Shown in pieces: positions 43,544 through 53,424 of a stretch of DNA of 60,349 nt (position 1 is the first letter of the stretch; every line of letters begins with the position of its first letter). Source of the stretch: Rhodopseudomonas palustris (GTDB lineage Bacteria; Pseudomonadota; Alphaproteobacteria; Rhizobiales; Xanthobacteraceae); assembly GCA_016215605.1 (NCBI GenBank), contig JACRJB010000040.1, positions 1 through 60,349 of the forward strand, read 5' to 3'. Made by a program: the position numbers and the translations under genes. The notes beneath the pieces are model-generated. The model saw only the letters and a list, made by a program, of their open reading frames with translations, searched no databases and had not been told where the DNA came from.

Positions 43544-44170
43544 TCAGGTCGATGGCGCGCCGCCTTGCCGGCGCCGCCAGATCAGCCATCCCGCGAAAAC
43601 CAGCACGCCGACCGCGCCCGCCACCACCGGCAGCCAGTGATGCATCCGGCCGTGCGATTGCTCCAGCGCGGTGGCGGCGATCACGCCCGGCAGCACATGC
43701 GCCGGCGCCCACAGCAGGATTGCCGGAATGTTGATCGCGAAGAACCGCGCCGGCGGCATCTGCAGTGCGCCGGCGGTGACCGGCACGAAGGCGCGGATCG
43801 GCGGCACGAAGCGGGCGAAGAACACCGCCCAGCCGCCGTATTTCAGGAAGAACGCCTCGGCCTGCGCCACCACCTCCGGATAGCGCGCCATCGGCCAGGC
43901 CGACAGGATCTGCCGCTGCTGGCGATGCCCGAGCCCATAGGCGGCGCCGTCGCCGATCGCGGCGCCGGCGGCGGCAGCCGCGAGCACGCCGATCAGGTCG
44001 AGCTGCCCGCCGGGGATCAGCGCGCTCAGCGCCAGGATGATGGTCGAGCCCGGCACCACCGAACCCAGCACCGGGACGGCCTCGAGCAGCGCCGCGAGGA
44101 ACAGCGTCAGATAGGCCAACTCGCGATGGGCGGACGCAAAGGCGATCAAGGCATCGAGAAAGGCGTTCAC
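43544..44170 (-). CDS. DedA/SNARE-associated family membrane protein
   Basis: A 208-residue membrane protein of the DedA family, linked to lipid carrier recycling and membrane balance. Family features are EAVPVLGSVVPGSTIILALSAL, the GDGAAYGLGHRQ motif after the second helix, FFARFVPPIRAFVPVTAG with its conserved arginines, and a final helix (LPVVAGAVGVLVFAGWLIW) with a basic tail. Within the family the exact substrate cannot be assigned. Confidence 0.9.
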   Translation of the reverse strand: MNAFLDALIAFASAHRELAYLTLFLAALLEAVPVLGSVVPGSTIILALSALIPGGQLDLIGVLAAAAAGAAIGDGAAYGLGHRQQRQILSAWPMARYPEVVAQAEAFFLKYGGWAVFFARFVPPIRAFVPVTAGALQMPPARFFAINIPAILLWAPAHVLPGVIAATALEQSHGRMHHWLPVVAGAVGVLVFAGWLIWRRRQGGAPST

Positions 44171-44453
44171 ACGGAGCTCCCGGCACGGGATCAGGTTGAT
44201 CGTGAGCAGTCTATGACAATGCGGCTCAGGAAAGGTTGCATCTCGGCCCGCTTCGCCGCCGATCCGCCCGGCGGTTTCGCAAGGCAGCCTTCCAAAAACC
44301 GGCTTCCGTGCCTATCTCAATGAAACATCGACGGAACTTTGATTGTGCGGCGGGCTTCTGCCGAACGCGGCTCTCTGCTAGGTTTAAATCCGCACTCAAC
44401 CGCATCCACCACCATGATCGGGTTTCGGGCGCGTCCGGGACCACGGAGGATTG

Positions 44454-45449
44454 ATGACCGCCGCCACGACCACAGCCCAGGAGATCGCCGGCCAGCCCGA
44501 CATGAAGGTGTCGGTCCGCCAGGTCTTCGGCATCGACAGCGACCTCGAAGTGCCTGCCTTTTCCGAGGTCGATCCGCATGTGCCGGACACGGACCCGGAT
44601 TACCGCTTCGACCGCGCCACCACGCTCGCGATCCTCGCCGGCTTCGCCCGGAATCGTCGCGTCATGGTCACCGGCTATCACGGCACCGGCAAATCGACCC
44701 ACATCGAGCAGGTCGCGGCACGGCTGAACTGGCCCTGCGTCCGCGTCAATCTCGACAGCCACATCAGCCGCATCGATCTCGTCGGCAAGGACTCGATCGT
44801 GGTGCGTGACGGCAAGCAGGTCACGGAATTCCGCGACGGCATCCTGCCCTGGGCGTTGCAGCACAACGTCGCGCTGGTGTTCGACGAATACGACGCCGGC
44901 CGTCCCGACGTGATGTTCGTGATCCAGCGCGTGCTGGAAGTCTCCGGCCGGCTGACGCTGCTCGACCAGAACAAGGTGATCAAGCCGCATCCGGCGTTCC
45001 GGCTGTTCGCCACCGCCAACACCATCGGCCTCGGCGACACGTCGGGCCTGTATCACGGCACGCAGCAGATCAATCAGGGCCAGATGGACCGCTGGTCGAT
45101 CGTCACCACGCTGAACTATCTGCCGCACGACGAGGAAGTCGAGATCGTGCTGGCCAAGGCCAAGCACTATCGCAACGCCGAGGGCCGCGACATCGTCAAC
45201 AAGATGGTGCGGCTCGCTGACCTGACCCGCAACGCCTTCGCCAACGGCGATCTGTCGACGGTGATGAGCCCGCGCACGGTGATCACCTGGTCGGAAAACG
45301 CCGAGATCTTCGGCGACATCGGCTTCGCCTTCCGCGTCACCTTTCTGAACAAATGCGACGAACTGGAGCGCCCGCTGGTGGCCGAATTCTATCAGCGCTG
45401 CTTCAACGCCGAGCTGCCGGAAAGCTCGGTCAACGTAGCGATGAGCTGA
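44454..45449 (+). CDS. cobS: Cobaltochelatase subunit CobS
   Basis: AAA+ ATPase subunit of the aerobic cobaltochelatase, which with CobT and CobN inserts cobalt into hydrogenobyrinate diamide during B12 synthesis. The 331-residue protein has Walker [19 protein letters not shown] near residue 76 and Walker [14 protein letters not shown] near 143. A strong GGAGGA lies just upstream; a TTG three bases before the ATG is a less likely start. cobT follows after an inserted DUF29 gene. Confidence 0.95.
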   Translation: MTAATTTAQEIAGQPDMKVSVRQVFGIDSDLEVPAFSEVDPHVPDTDPDYRFDRATTLAILAGFARNRRVMVTGYHGTGKSTHIEQVAARLNWPCVRVNLDSHISRIDLVGKDSIVVRDGKQVTEFRDGILPWALQHNVALVFDEYDAGRPDVMFVIQRVLEVSGRLTLLDQNKVIKPHPAFRLFATANTIGLGDTSGLYHGTQQINQGQMDRWSIVTTLNYLPHDEEVEIVLAKAKHYRNAEGRDIVNKMVRLADLTRNAFANGDLSTVMSPRTVITWSENAEIFGDIGFAFRVTFLNKCDELERPLVAEFYQRCFNAELPESSVNVAMS

Positions 45450-45458
45450 CCAAACAGC

Positions 45459-45484
45459 CTCTCCCTGCACGCGGGGGGAGGCGG
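45459..45484. repeat. Short palindromic repeat after cobS
   Basis: CCTCTCCCTGCACGCGGGGGGAGG is an imperfect hairpin related to the C-run/G-run repeat inside hrpB. It lies nine bases after the cobS stop. Confidence 0.5.
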
Positions 45485-45488
45485 AAGG

Positions 45489-46007
45489 GTGGCGATGACG
45501 ACGACCAAGTCGAAGCTGCGCAGCGATCCGCTCGAGCCGGCGGCGCCAAAGGCGCCGCGTGGCTACCGAGAAGATCTGCACGGCTGGGTCGAGGATCAGG
45601 TCGCGCTGCTCAAGGCTGGGCGACTGTCGGAAATCGACGCCGTCAACATCGCGGACGAGTTGGGCGACGTGGGCAAGACCGAGTACGACAAGCTGCAAAG
45701 CGCCATCCGAATCGTCCTGCTGCATCTGCTGAAATGGGACCATCAACCAGAGCGACGGTCGCGAAGCTGGGTATTGTCAATCCGTGAACATCGAAGGCGG
45801 ATTGCGCGTGTGCTGCGGGATAATCCGAGTCTGGGGCCGCGCATCTCCGATGGGATCGTTGAGGGCTACGAGGATGCTGTCGACGATGCCGTGAAGGAAA
45901 CAGGACTGACCGAGACGGCTTTCCCCGCGACTTGTCCCTACGATTGGCAGACCATCGTAGACCGCGTGGTCGAGTACGACGAATTGCAATCACCACGCCG
46001 GCATTGA
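45489..46007 (+). CDS. DUF29 family protein
   Basis: A 172-residue soluble protein (a second start at 45495 is possible). The family core is clear: [69 protein letters not shown] contains the conserved helices with DHQP, and YPYDWQTIV-like [14 protein letters not shown] closes the domain. DUF29 proteins have no known function and are often multi-copy. It sits between cobS and cobT, five bases from cobT, which looks like an insertion into the operon. Confidence 0.88.
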   Translation: MAMTTTKSKLRSDPLEPAAPKAPRGYREDLHGWVEDQVALLKAGRLSEIDAVNIADELGDVGKTEYDKLQSAIRIVLLHLLKWDHQPERRSRSWVLSIREHRRRIARVLRDNPSLGPRISDGIVEGYEDAVDDAVKETGLTETAFPATCPYDWQTIVDRVVEYDELQSPRRH

Positions 46008-46012
46008 TCAGC

Positions 46013-47911
46013 ATGACCACCTCCAACACGAAATTCCGCACCGGATCGAAGGAAGCGCCGACCGAACCGTTCAAGCGGGCGGTGACGTCGTGCCTGCGGG
46101 CGATCGCGAAATCGCCGGAGCTGGAGGTCAGCTTCGCGGCCGAGCGCCCCGGCCTGTCGCCCGGCAAGGCCCGGTTGCCAGAACCCGCGCGAAAGATGAG
46201 CAAGCGCGACGCAGCGATCGTGCGTGGCCATGCCGATTCAATCGCGCTGAAGCTCGCCTGTCACGACCCCAAAGTTCACCGCAAGCTGATGCCGGGAAAT
46301 CCGCAGGCGCGCGGGGTGTTCGAGGCCGTCGAGCAGGCCCGCGTCGAGGCGCTCGGCGCGCGGCGGATGGCGGGCGTCGCCAAGAACCTCACCGCGATGC
46401 TCGATGATCACTTCCATCGCGGCAAGTTCGACGAGATCACCGACCGCGCCGATGCGCCGTTGTCCGATGCGCTGGCGATGCTGGTGCGCGAGCGCCTGAC
46501 CGGCCTGGCGCCGCCGGCGGCCGCCAAGAAGCTGGTCGATCTGTGGCGCCCGGTGCTGGAAGACAAGATCGGGCCGAAGCTCGACGAACTCGAACGCTTC
46601 GCCGAGAACCAGGCGAAGTTCGGCGACGCCATTCACGATCTGCTCGACGTGCTCGAACTCGGCGACGATCGCGACGCCGAGTCCGAGGAAGACGAGAATC
46701 AGGACGACAAGCAGGACGGCGAGAACGATCAGTCCGGCGCCGAGGGCACGCCGGAAAGCGAAGCCGCGCAGGAGATGAGCGCCGACCAGGCGGAGGCGAC
46801 CAGCGACGACGTCAGCGACAGCGCAATGGAGAGCGCGCAGGCGTCGGCCTCCGATGCGTTCGACGATTCCGAGGTCGGCGAGGACGATACGCCGGGCGAG
46901 GCGACGCGGCCGAACAATCGCGGCGCCAACGAGCCGCGCGGCCCGGAATATCACGCCTTCGCGCCGAAATTCGACGAGGTCGTCGCCGCCGAGGATCTGT
47001 GCGATCACGACGAGCTCGAGCGGCTGCGCAGCTATCTCGACAAGCAGCTCGCGCATCTGCAGGGCATCGTCGCCCGGCTCGCCAACCGGCTGCAGCGCCG
47101 GCTGATGGCGCAGCAGAACCGCGCCTGGGATTTCGACCTCGAGGAAGGCATCCTCGATCCGGCGCGGCTGTCGCGGGTGGTCACCGATCCGTTCCATCCG
47201 CTGTCGTTCATGAGCGAGAAGGAAGCGACCTTCCGCGACACCGTGGTGACGCTGCTGCTCGACAATTCCGGCTCGATGCGCGGCCGTCCGATCACCGTGG
47301 CCGCCACCTGCGCCGACATCCTCGCGCGCACGCTCGAGCGTTGCGGCGTCAAGGTCGAAATCCTCGGCTTCACGACGCGCGCCTGGAAAGGCGGGCAATC
47401 GCGCGAGGCCTGGCTCGCCGCCGGCAAGCCGAGCAATCCCGGCCGGCTCAACGATCTGCGCCACATCATCTACAAATCCGCCGATGCGCCGTGGCGCCGG
47501 GCACGGAAGAATCTCGGCCTGATGATGCGCGAAGGCCTGCTGAAAGAGAACATCGACGGCGAGGCGCTGGACTGGGCGCACAAGCGCCTGCTCGGCCGGC
47601 CCGAACAGCGCAAGATCCTGATGATGATCTCGGACGGCGCGCCGGTCGACGATTCGACCCTGTCGGTCAATCCCGGAAACTATCTCGAGCGGCACTTGCG
47701 CTACATCATCGAGGAGATCGAGACCCGCTCGCCGGTCGAGCTGATCGCGATCGGCATCGGCCACGACGTGACGCGCTACTATCGCCGCGCCGTGACGATC
47801 GTCGACGCCGAAGAACTCGGCGGCGCCATCACCGAGAAGCTCGCCGAATTGTTCAGCGAGACCGCGGTGGCGCCTGCCGCACCGGGTCGCCGGCGCCGGC
47901 TGCATTCGTGA
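46013..47911 (+). CDS. cobT: Cobaltochelatase subunit CobT
   Basis: Partner of CobS in the cobaltochelatase, 632 residues. The N-terminal part ([22 protein letters not shown]...) is followed by an Asp/Glu-rich stretch (about 220-305) and a C-terminal von Willebrand A domain with the MIDAS motif [13 protein letters not shown] near residue 415 and [12 protein letters not shown] near 543. The start at 46013 gives the family N-terminus; a longer in-frame extension runs through the DUF29 gene. Confidence 0.95.
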   Translation: MTTSNTKFRTGSKEAPTEPFKRAVTSCLRAIAKSPELEVSFAAERPGLSPGKARLPEPARKMSKRDAAIVRGHADSIALKLACHDPKVHRKLMPGNPQARGVFEAVEQARVEALGARRMAGVAKNLTAMLDDHFHRGKFDEITDRADAPLSDALAMLVRERLTGLAPPAAAKKLVDLWRPVLEDKIGPKLDELERFAENQAKFGDAIHDLLDVLELGDDRDAESEEDENQDDKQDGENDQSGAEGTPESEAAQEMSADQAEATSDDVSDSAMESAQASASDAFDDSEVGEDDTPGEATRPNNRGANEPRGPEYHAFAPKFDEVVAAEDLCDHDELERLRSYLDKQLAHLQGIVARLANRLQRRLMAQQNRAWDFDLEEGILDPARLSRVVTDPFHPLSFMSEKEATFRDTVVTLLLDNSGSMRGRPITVAATCADILARTLERCGVKVEILGFTTRAWKGGQSREAWLAAGKPSNPGRLNDLRHIIYKSADAPWRRARKNLGLMMREGLLKENIDGEALDWAHKRLLGRPEQRKILMMISDGAPVDDSTLSVNPGNYLERHLRYIIEEIETRSPVELIAIGIGHDVTRYYRRAVTIVDAEELGGAITEKLAELFSETAVAPAAPGRRRRLHS

Positions 47912-47927
47912 GCGCGCACCAAGCGCG

Positions 47928-49073
47928 ATGAGACCCCTGCACGTTCGCCCGGCTGAGCAGAAAGAGCACAGCGTGAGCAACGCAGAAGGCGCGCTCCCTC
48001 CCCCGCAAGGGGGAGGGGAGACGCGGCGCCGTCTTCTTGCGGGAGGCTTGGCTTTCGGCGCTTTGGCCCTCCTGCCGACGTTTCGTCCAGATCCCGCGCG
48101 AGCGCAGTCCACCAAGGATGAACTCGACGCCTACTCCATCCCGGTGCCGGCGCGGATCGAGGTGCGGGCGCGGCCGATCGAGTCGTTCGATCTGCGCGAC
48201 CGCGCGGGGCGACGGTTCGGCGCGCTGCAATTTCGCAGCGGCCTGGTGCTGACGTCGTCGTTCCGCGGCTTCGGCGGGCTGTCGGCGCTGCGGCTCGATC
48301 CGAAGGGCGAGCGATTCGTCGCGATCAGCGACCGCGGCGTCTGGTTCACCGGCCGCATCGTCTACCAAGGCGCCGAGATGTCCGGCCTCGCCGACGTCGA
48401 GGCGGCGCCGATCCTCGGAAGCGATGGCCAGCCGCTCACCCGACGCAAATGGTACGACAGCGAGTCGCTCGCCTTCGACGGCGCCACCGCCTATGTCGGG
48501 TACGAGCGCGTCAACCAGATCGTCAAATTCGATTTCGGCCGCGACGGCGTCCGCGCGCTGGGCCAGCCGATCGCGGTGCCGCCGGGGCTGCGCAAGCTGC
48601 CGAACAACAAGGGTATCGAATCGCTGGTCGTGGTGCCGAAGGGGTCGCCGCTCGCCGGCACCCTGATCGCAATCTCCGAGCGCGGCCTCGACGCCGACCG
48701 CAACATCGTCGGCTTTCTGATCGGCGGCAAGACGCCCGGCGCCTTCGCGATCCGCCGCACCGAGGATTTCGACATCAGCGACGCGATGCTGCTGCCGTCC
48801 GGGCAGCTCCTCGTCCTCGAACGCAAATTCTCGTGGATCCAGGGCGTCCACATCCGGATCCGGCGCATTGCCTTGTCGACGCTGATGCCCGGCGCGGTCG
48901 TCGACGGTCCGGTGCTGTTCAATGCCGATCTCGGGCACGAGATCGACAACATGGAGGGCATCGACGCCCATGTCGACGCCGCCGGCGACACCGTGCTGAC
49001 GCTGGTGTCCGACGACAACTTCTCGATGTTGCAGCGGACGCTGTTGCTGCAGTTCACGCTCCTGGACGACTGA
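47928..49073 (+). CDS. Phytase-like esterase family protein, Tat-exported
   Basis: A 381-residue protein of the esterase-like activity of phytase family, a beta-propeller-like exported domain. A twin-arginine signal (TRRRLLAGGLAFGALALLP, about 32-50) suggests Tat export to the periplasm. The mature part has SAISDRGVW-like VAISDRGVWF, SESLAFDG, NKGIESLVVVP and NMEGIDAH. Just before the signal, about residues 19-30 (GALPPPQGGGET) are encoded by a palindrome like that inside hrpB. A GTG at 47973 is an alternative start that still includes it. Substrate unknown. Confidence 0.82.
   Translation: MRPLHVRPAEQKEHSVSNAEGALPPPQGGGETRRRLLAGGLAFGALALLPTFRPDPARAQSTKDELDAYSIPVPARIEVRARPIESFDLRDRAGRRFGALQFRSGLVLTSSFRGFGGLSALRLDPKGERFVAISDRGVWFTGRIVYQGAEMSGLADVEAAPILGSDGQPLTRRKWYDSESLAFDGATAYVGYERVNQIVKFDFGRDGVRALGQPIAVPPGLRKLPNNKGIESLVVVPKGSPLAGTLIAISERGLDADRNIVGFLIGGKTPGAFAIRRTEDFDISDAMLLPSGQLLVLERKFSWIQGVHIRIRRIALSTLMPGAVVDGPVLFNADLGHEIDNMEGIDAHVDAAGDTVLTLVSDDNFSMLQRTLLLQFTLLDD
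47984..48019. repeat. Palindromic repeat in the signal-peptide region
   Basis: GCTCCCTCCCCCGCAAGGGGGAGGGGAG is a near-perfect hairpin identical in type to the right arm of the hrpB insert (3088-3110), in the opposite coding context, read in frame just before the twin-arginine motif. Confidence 0.8.
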
Positions 49074-49088
49074 AACCAGCGACGCCGC

Positions 49089-52000
49089 TCAGACGATCGC
49101 CCGCGCTACGCCGGCGGATGTCGTGGCGGCCCCGGACGATGTCGCCGCGCCCGGCTGCCCCGCGTTGGACTCGGCGGTAGAACTCAGCGCGAGGCGGATC
49201 ATCTGCGCGAGGTCGAGCCGCCGATACGGTTTCGACAGCAGCAGGATGTCGGAATCGATCCGGTCGTTGTGGATCAGCGCGTTTTCCGAATAGCCGGAGG
49301 TGAACAGCACCTTCAGCCCTGGGCGCCGCTTGGTCATCTCCGCCGCCAATTGCACACCGTTGTAGGGCCCGGGCATCACCACGTCGGTGAACAGCAAATC
49401 GAACTGGGTGTCGCTGTCGCCGATCGACAGGGCCGCCGTGGCGTTGCCGACCGACAGCGTGGTGTAGCCGAGACTCTTGAGCTGGGCGTTGACGTAGCTG
49501 CGCACCATGGCGTCGTCCTCGACCACCAGGATGGTCTCGGTTCCGCCGATCACTCCTTGTTCCGACGCCGCCGGCGCCTCGCGTTCGGCGTCGGCGGTGG
49601 CGCGCGGCAGATACAGGCGGAAGGTGGTGCCGAGCCCCTCCTCGCTGTACAGCGTGATGTGGCCGCCGGACTGCTTGATGAAGCCGTACACCATGCTGAG
49701 ACCGAGCCCGGTGCCCTTGCCGACTTCCTTGGTGGTGAAGAACGGATCGAACACCTTGCCGCGGATCGCTTCGGGAATGCCGCAGCCGGAATCCGTGATC
49801 GCGATCATCACGTAGGAGCCGACATCGACGTTGCCGAGCCGCTTGGCGAATTCCTGGTCGACCACGATGTTGCAGGTCTCGAGCGTCAGCTTGCCGCCGC
49901 CCGGCATCGCGTCGCGGGCGTTGACCGCGAGATTGACCAGCGCGGATTCGAGCTGGCCGCGGTCGACATAGATCGGCCAGACGTCGTCGGCCAGCACGGT
50001 CTCGACCTCGATCTGTTCGCCGAGGGTCGGTCGCAGCAGGCTCTGCAGCCCCGCCACCAGTCCGTTGACGTCGGTGTCGTCCGGCCGCAGCGGTTGCTTG
50101 CGCGCGAAGGCGAGCAGCAGCCGGGTCAATTCCGCGCCGCGGTCGGCCGCCTCGCTGATCAGCTTGGCAATCGCGGCGAGGTGCGGCTGTTCGGCGACGC
50201 CGTCGCTGATGATGTCGATGGTGCCGGTGATCACCGTCAGCATGTTGTTGAAGTCGTGCGCGATGCCGCCGGTGAGCTGGCCGATCGACTCCATCTTCTG
50301 CGACTGCCGGAGCTGCTCCTCGAATGCGATTTTTTCGGTGAGGTCGCGCAGGAACGCATTGATGACGAAGCTGCCGTCGCGATACAGCGCCGTCATCGCC
50401 ACTTCGATCGGGATCGGCGTGCCGTCCTGGCGGATCGCCTCGATCTCGACACGGAAGCCCGGATTGTCGCGTCCGAGCTGCGAGGCGAAGTCCTTGAATT
50501 GCTCGGTCCGCTGTTCGAGCTGATCGGACGGAATGATCAGCTGGAAGACGTTGCGGCCGATCGCCTCGGTGCGCCGCCAGCCGAACATCAGCTCGGCGTG
50601 CGGGCTCCATTCGGTGATCGTGGCCAGCGCGTCGATCTGCACGAAGGCGTCGAGCGCGGTGTCGACGATCGCGCGCGCCATCTGCTCGCTGCGGCGCAGC
50701 GCCTCTTCGGCTTTCTTGGTCTGGGTGATGTCGTGATACACCATCACCGCGCCCTGGATGTCACCGGTCTCGCTGCGCAGCGGCCGGCCGTTGGCGATCA
50801 GATAGGACCTGCGGCCGGAGCCGATCGGTTGCACCAGGAATTCGAAGTTGACGATGGTCTCGCCCTGATACGCGCGCAGCAGCGGTGACTGATTGGGCAG
50901 AAGCGGCGTGCCGTCGGGAAAATAGCGGTCGAACGAGCGGGTGGTGTTGAGCACGCCGACGCCGGACAACGTCCCGAACATCTCGCGCGCGGCCGGATTG
51001 GTCAGGATCACCATGCCGCGCGCGTCCGCGACCAGGACCGGATCGACCATGTTGTCGATGGTGTTCTGCAGCACGCCGGCGAGACGGCTGCGTTCTTCCG
51101 TCTCCTCCGTGAACGCGATCGCCTTGCGTTCGGCTTCGCGGGTCATCTGCGAAAAGGCCTCGGCCAGCAGCTTGATCTCGTGGCCGCCGCCGGGAGTGAC
51201 TTCGACCTGCTCACCGCGGGCGAACGCCTGCACCGATTTGGTGATCCGGACCAGCGGCCGTGTCAGCGAGCGCGCCAGCGGCACCGCCATCAGCATCGCC
51301 ACCAGCACCGCGACCGCGCCGCCGGCCAGCGTCGCGTTGCGGACAGCGCTCTGCACCGACGTCAGCGCGCTGTAAGGCCGCATTTCGAAGACGCCGACGG
51401 TCGGGCCATCGGCCAGCCGCACCCAGCCCCAGCCTGCGCCGAAGCGTTCGCCGGCGGCATTTTCGATCACGCGAGGCGTCGTGTCCTCGCCGTCGAGCAA
51501 AGCGGCGAGCGCCGGAAAGTCGTCCTGGATGCGACTGCGCCGACCGAGGTCGAAGCCGAATTCGCGCGATTGATCGGGGTGCAGCAGATAGTCGCCGGCA
51601 TCGTTGACGATGTAGATGAGGTTGCCGGCATCGACGCTCTTCCGGACCCGTTCGAACAGGCTGATCAGACTGGTGTTGATGACCAGGACGCCCAGTCGGG
51701 TGCCGTCGTCGGCGTCGATCGGCGCCATCGTGCGCACGGTGGGTACGTAGGGAATCTCAAGCCCGACGTCGGTCTTGTTGAGTTCGATGCGCGAGATCGC
51801 GATCTGGCGAGGCGGCAGCGCCATCCCCTCCTTGAAGTATCGGCGATCGCCGCGTCGGGTCAGTCGCGATTCCGGCACCGCGCGGATCGCGCCGTTCGGG
51901 CCCAGCCGGTCGACGCGGACCAACTCCCGGCCGCCGTCGTCGGGCCCGATGATCCGCAGGATGGCGCAATTCGGTTTGGCGGCCAGCTCGGAGGCAAAGC

Positions 52001-52301
52001 GATCCTCGATCGGGTTGCGCCAGTTCGCTGGTGGGGCCACCCCCGCTGCGGCGGCCTGGTGGCGGGACGTGAGAAGTTCGCGCAACCCGGCGGAGGCCTG
52101 CGCACTCAGCGCATCCGCACGCGTCCCGCGCAGATACGCATCCATCAGCAGGGCATTGAGTTGTGCATGGGTCTGCATCTGCAGCAGGGCACGCGGCATC
52201 ACCAATTCGAGGATGCTGCGATAGTTCAGGAAGCCGAGAACCGCGGTGGTCACCAGGACCAGCGCCACCATCGCCAGCGTCAGACGCGTCGAAAGCTTCA
52301 T
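49089..52301 (-). CDS. Hybrid sensor histidine kinase
   Basis: A 1070-residue membrane sensor. An N-terminal helix (about 8-26) and a second near 318-340 bracket an extracytoplasmic dCache-like domain of about 290 residues. Then come HAMP (about 340-395), two PAS domains (about 405-520 and 530-660), a HisKA domain with the phosphorylated histidine in GGIAHDFNNML, an HATPase (NLAVNARDAM; DSGCGIPE; GKGTGLGLSMVYG) and a receiver domain (ILVVEDDAM...LLFTDVVMPG). The receiver aspartate is present. No cognate regulator is adjacent, so it is an orphan hybrid kinase with an unknown signal. Confidence 0.93.
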   Translation of the reverse strand: MKLSTRLTLAMVALVLVTTAVLGFLNYRSILELVMPRALLQMQTHAQLNALLMDAYLRGTRADALSAQASAGLRELLTSRHQAAAAGVAPPANWRNPIEDRFASELAAKPNCAILRIIGPDDGGRELVRVDRLGPNGAIRAVPESRLTRRGDRRYFKEGMALPPRQIAISRIELNKTDVGLEIPYVPTVRTMAPIDADDGTRLGVLVINTSLISLFERVRKSVDAGNLIYIVNDAGDYLLHPDQSREFGFDLGRRSRIQDDFPALAALLDGEDTTPRVIENAAGERFGAGWGWVRLADGPTVGVFEMRPYSALTSVQSAVRNATLAGGAVAVLVAMLMAVPLARSLTRPLVRITKSVQAFARGEQVEVTPGGGHEIKLLAEAFSQMTREAERKAIAFTEETEERSRLAGVLQNTIDNMVDPVLVADARGMVILTNPAAREMFGTLSGVGVLNTTRSFDRYFPDGTPLLPNQSPLLRAYQGETIVNFEFLVQPIGSGRRSYLIANGRPLRSETGDIQGAVMVYHDITQTKKAEEALRRSEQMARAIVDTALDAFVQIDALATITEWSPHAELMFGWRRTEAIGRNVFQLIIPSDQLEQRTEQFKDFASQLGRDNPGFRVEIEAIRQDGTPIPIEVAMTALYRDGSFVINAFLRDLTEKIAFEEQLRQSQKMESIGQLTGGIAHDFNNMLTVITGTIDIISDGVAEQPHLAAIAKLISEAADRGAELTRLLLAFARKQPLRPDDTDVNGLVAGLQSLLRPTLGEQIEVETVLADDVWPIYVDRGQLESALVNLAVNARDAMPGGGKLTLETCNIVVDQEFAKRLGNVDVGSYVMIAITDSGCGIPEAIRGKVFDPFFTTKEVGKGTGLGLSMVYGFIKQSGGHITLYSEEGLGTTFRLYLPRATADAEREAPAASEQGVIGGTETILVVEDDAMVRSYVNAQLKSLGYTTLSVGNATAALSIGDSDTQFDLLFTDVVMPGPYNGVQLAAEMTKRRPGLKVLFTSGYSENALIHNDRIDSDILLLSKPYRRLDLAQMIRLALSSTAESNAGQPGAATSSGAATTSAGVARAIV

Positions 52302-52807
52302 TGCAGCCTCTGCGATGAGGCTGCGTCGCAGCCACCGTCAATCCAGATCGGGCGGGACGTCTGGGACATGGTGTTCGGTCTGACAGATGAGCCGATGATA
52401 ACAGCTTTTGCGTGTACCCGGCGGAACCGTCACCTCGGTAAACTACGTGGATCGACCAATGATCGGTGCCAAGTCGGAGCTGATGTTCGGCGACGGTGTG
52501 GGTTTGAACGGACTGAGCGGCCGCGAGCGGACTGGGGCGCCGCAGTCCCCGGCGGATTGGACGCCGAGACCGATGAAAAATACGTCAAGACCAGCCGGCG
52601 GCCGCGAAGCGCGGCAACGCCGGACGCGCTGTCCCGAGGCGTTCGGTCGCAGGGGGCGGAGTTGCCGCGGGCCCGCTGTTCAGCGCGATGCCGCGGCACA
52701 AGATCCGCGGTTCAGAGCAACGCGGGAAGTGCGACACGCGCACAACGAAAACGGCCGGGCTTTGAACCCGGCCGTCCGGAATTCGTGAGAAGCTGAGAAG
52801 CGGCGGA
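52302..52807. other. Gap between the kinase and rpmB: no gene seen
   Basis: The 506 bases contain the rpmB terminator at 52751-52775 at their right end. The rest has open frames on both strands, but none has a ribosome site or recognisable protein, and the composition looks like ordinary intergenic sequence. It holds the kinase promoter. Confidence 0.5.
52747..52775 (-). terminator. rpmB terminator
   Basis: ACGGCCGGG-CTTTGAA-CCCGGCCGT is a perfect 9-bp stem. Read from rpmB, it is followed by TTTTCGTT, the pattern of an intrinsic terminator. Confidence 0.85.
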
Positions 52808-53113
52808 TCAGCTCGCCGCGGCAGCCGGCTCGCCGGCCTTCTTCTTGGCGATCGCGCGCTTCAGCTCGGCGGCCTTCGGCGACAGCTCGGCGATGCTGGC
52901 CTTGAGCAGGAAGGCATCCAGACCACCGCGATGGTCGACGCTCTTCAGCGCGTTGGTCGACACCCGCAGCCGCACCGGGCGGCCGAGCGCGTCGGACAGG
53001 AACGTGACGTTGACCAGATTGGGCAGGAAGCGCCGCTTGGTCTTGATATTCGAGTGGCTGACCTTGTGGCCGGTCTGGGCACCCTTGGCGGTCAGTTCGC
53101 AGCGCCGGGACAT
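52808..53113 (-). CDS. rpmB: 50S ribosomal protein L28
   Basis: The 101-residue L28 protein. [33 protein letters not shown] is the canonical alphaproteobacterial start, and [19 protein letters not shown] is the conserved C-terminal part. It is a single gene with its own promoter (53193-53221) and terminator (52747-52775). Confidence 0.97.
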   Translation of the reverse strand: MSRRCELTAKGAQTGHKVSHSNIKTKRRFLPNLVNVTFLSDALGRPVRLRVSTNALKSVDHRGGLDAFLLKASIAELSPKAAELKRAIAKKKAGEPAAAAS

Positions 53114-53192
53114 GGCGAAAATCCTCTGTCATCCCCGCCAGCCCACTAGCAGGCGCGGGGGTTCGATCGACGTCCATTTCAGGAACCGCGGA

Positions 53193-53221
53193 CGTATAAG
53201 CGGGCTCGCAGCCAGCGTCAA
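53193..53221 (-). promoter_or_regulatory. rpmB promoter
   Basis: On the minus strand TTGACG, a 17-base spacer and TATACG form a strong sigma-70-type promoter about 80 bases upstream of the rpmB ATG. The rest of the 53114-53424 gap, including the upstream region of the DUF3108 gene, shows no other clear site. Confidence 0.75.
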
Positions 53222-53424
53222 GCTGGGGCGGGCTTCGCGGCGCATTTCCGCGGCCGGATGGAACCGACGCCGCAGCCGCGGGTCGATTGATTTACCCCGA
53301 GCGATCAACGCTGTGCCATCATATAAACGACGCATTCGGTTCCGAAACGATGGTATCGGATCGGCTCGCGGATTTTGACGAGATCAGTGAACGGCGTGCC
53401 GTGGCCGCCAGGCAGGACCCCCGA

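Noticed and set aside
44171-44453. Cobalamin riboswitch upstream of cobS
   Set aside because: I looked for the conserved B12-box core and the flanking stem sequences and did not see them; a covariance-model search would settle it.
44236-44454. A 72-codon frame just before cobS
   Set aside because: The composition is basic and unstructured, it overlaps the cobS ribosome site, and no family is recognisable.
52408-52788. A 126-codon open frame in the gap before rpmB
   Set aside because: It overlaps the rpmB terminator, has no ribosome site, and its Arg/Gly/Ala content is that of random GC-rich frames.
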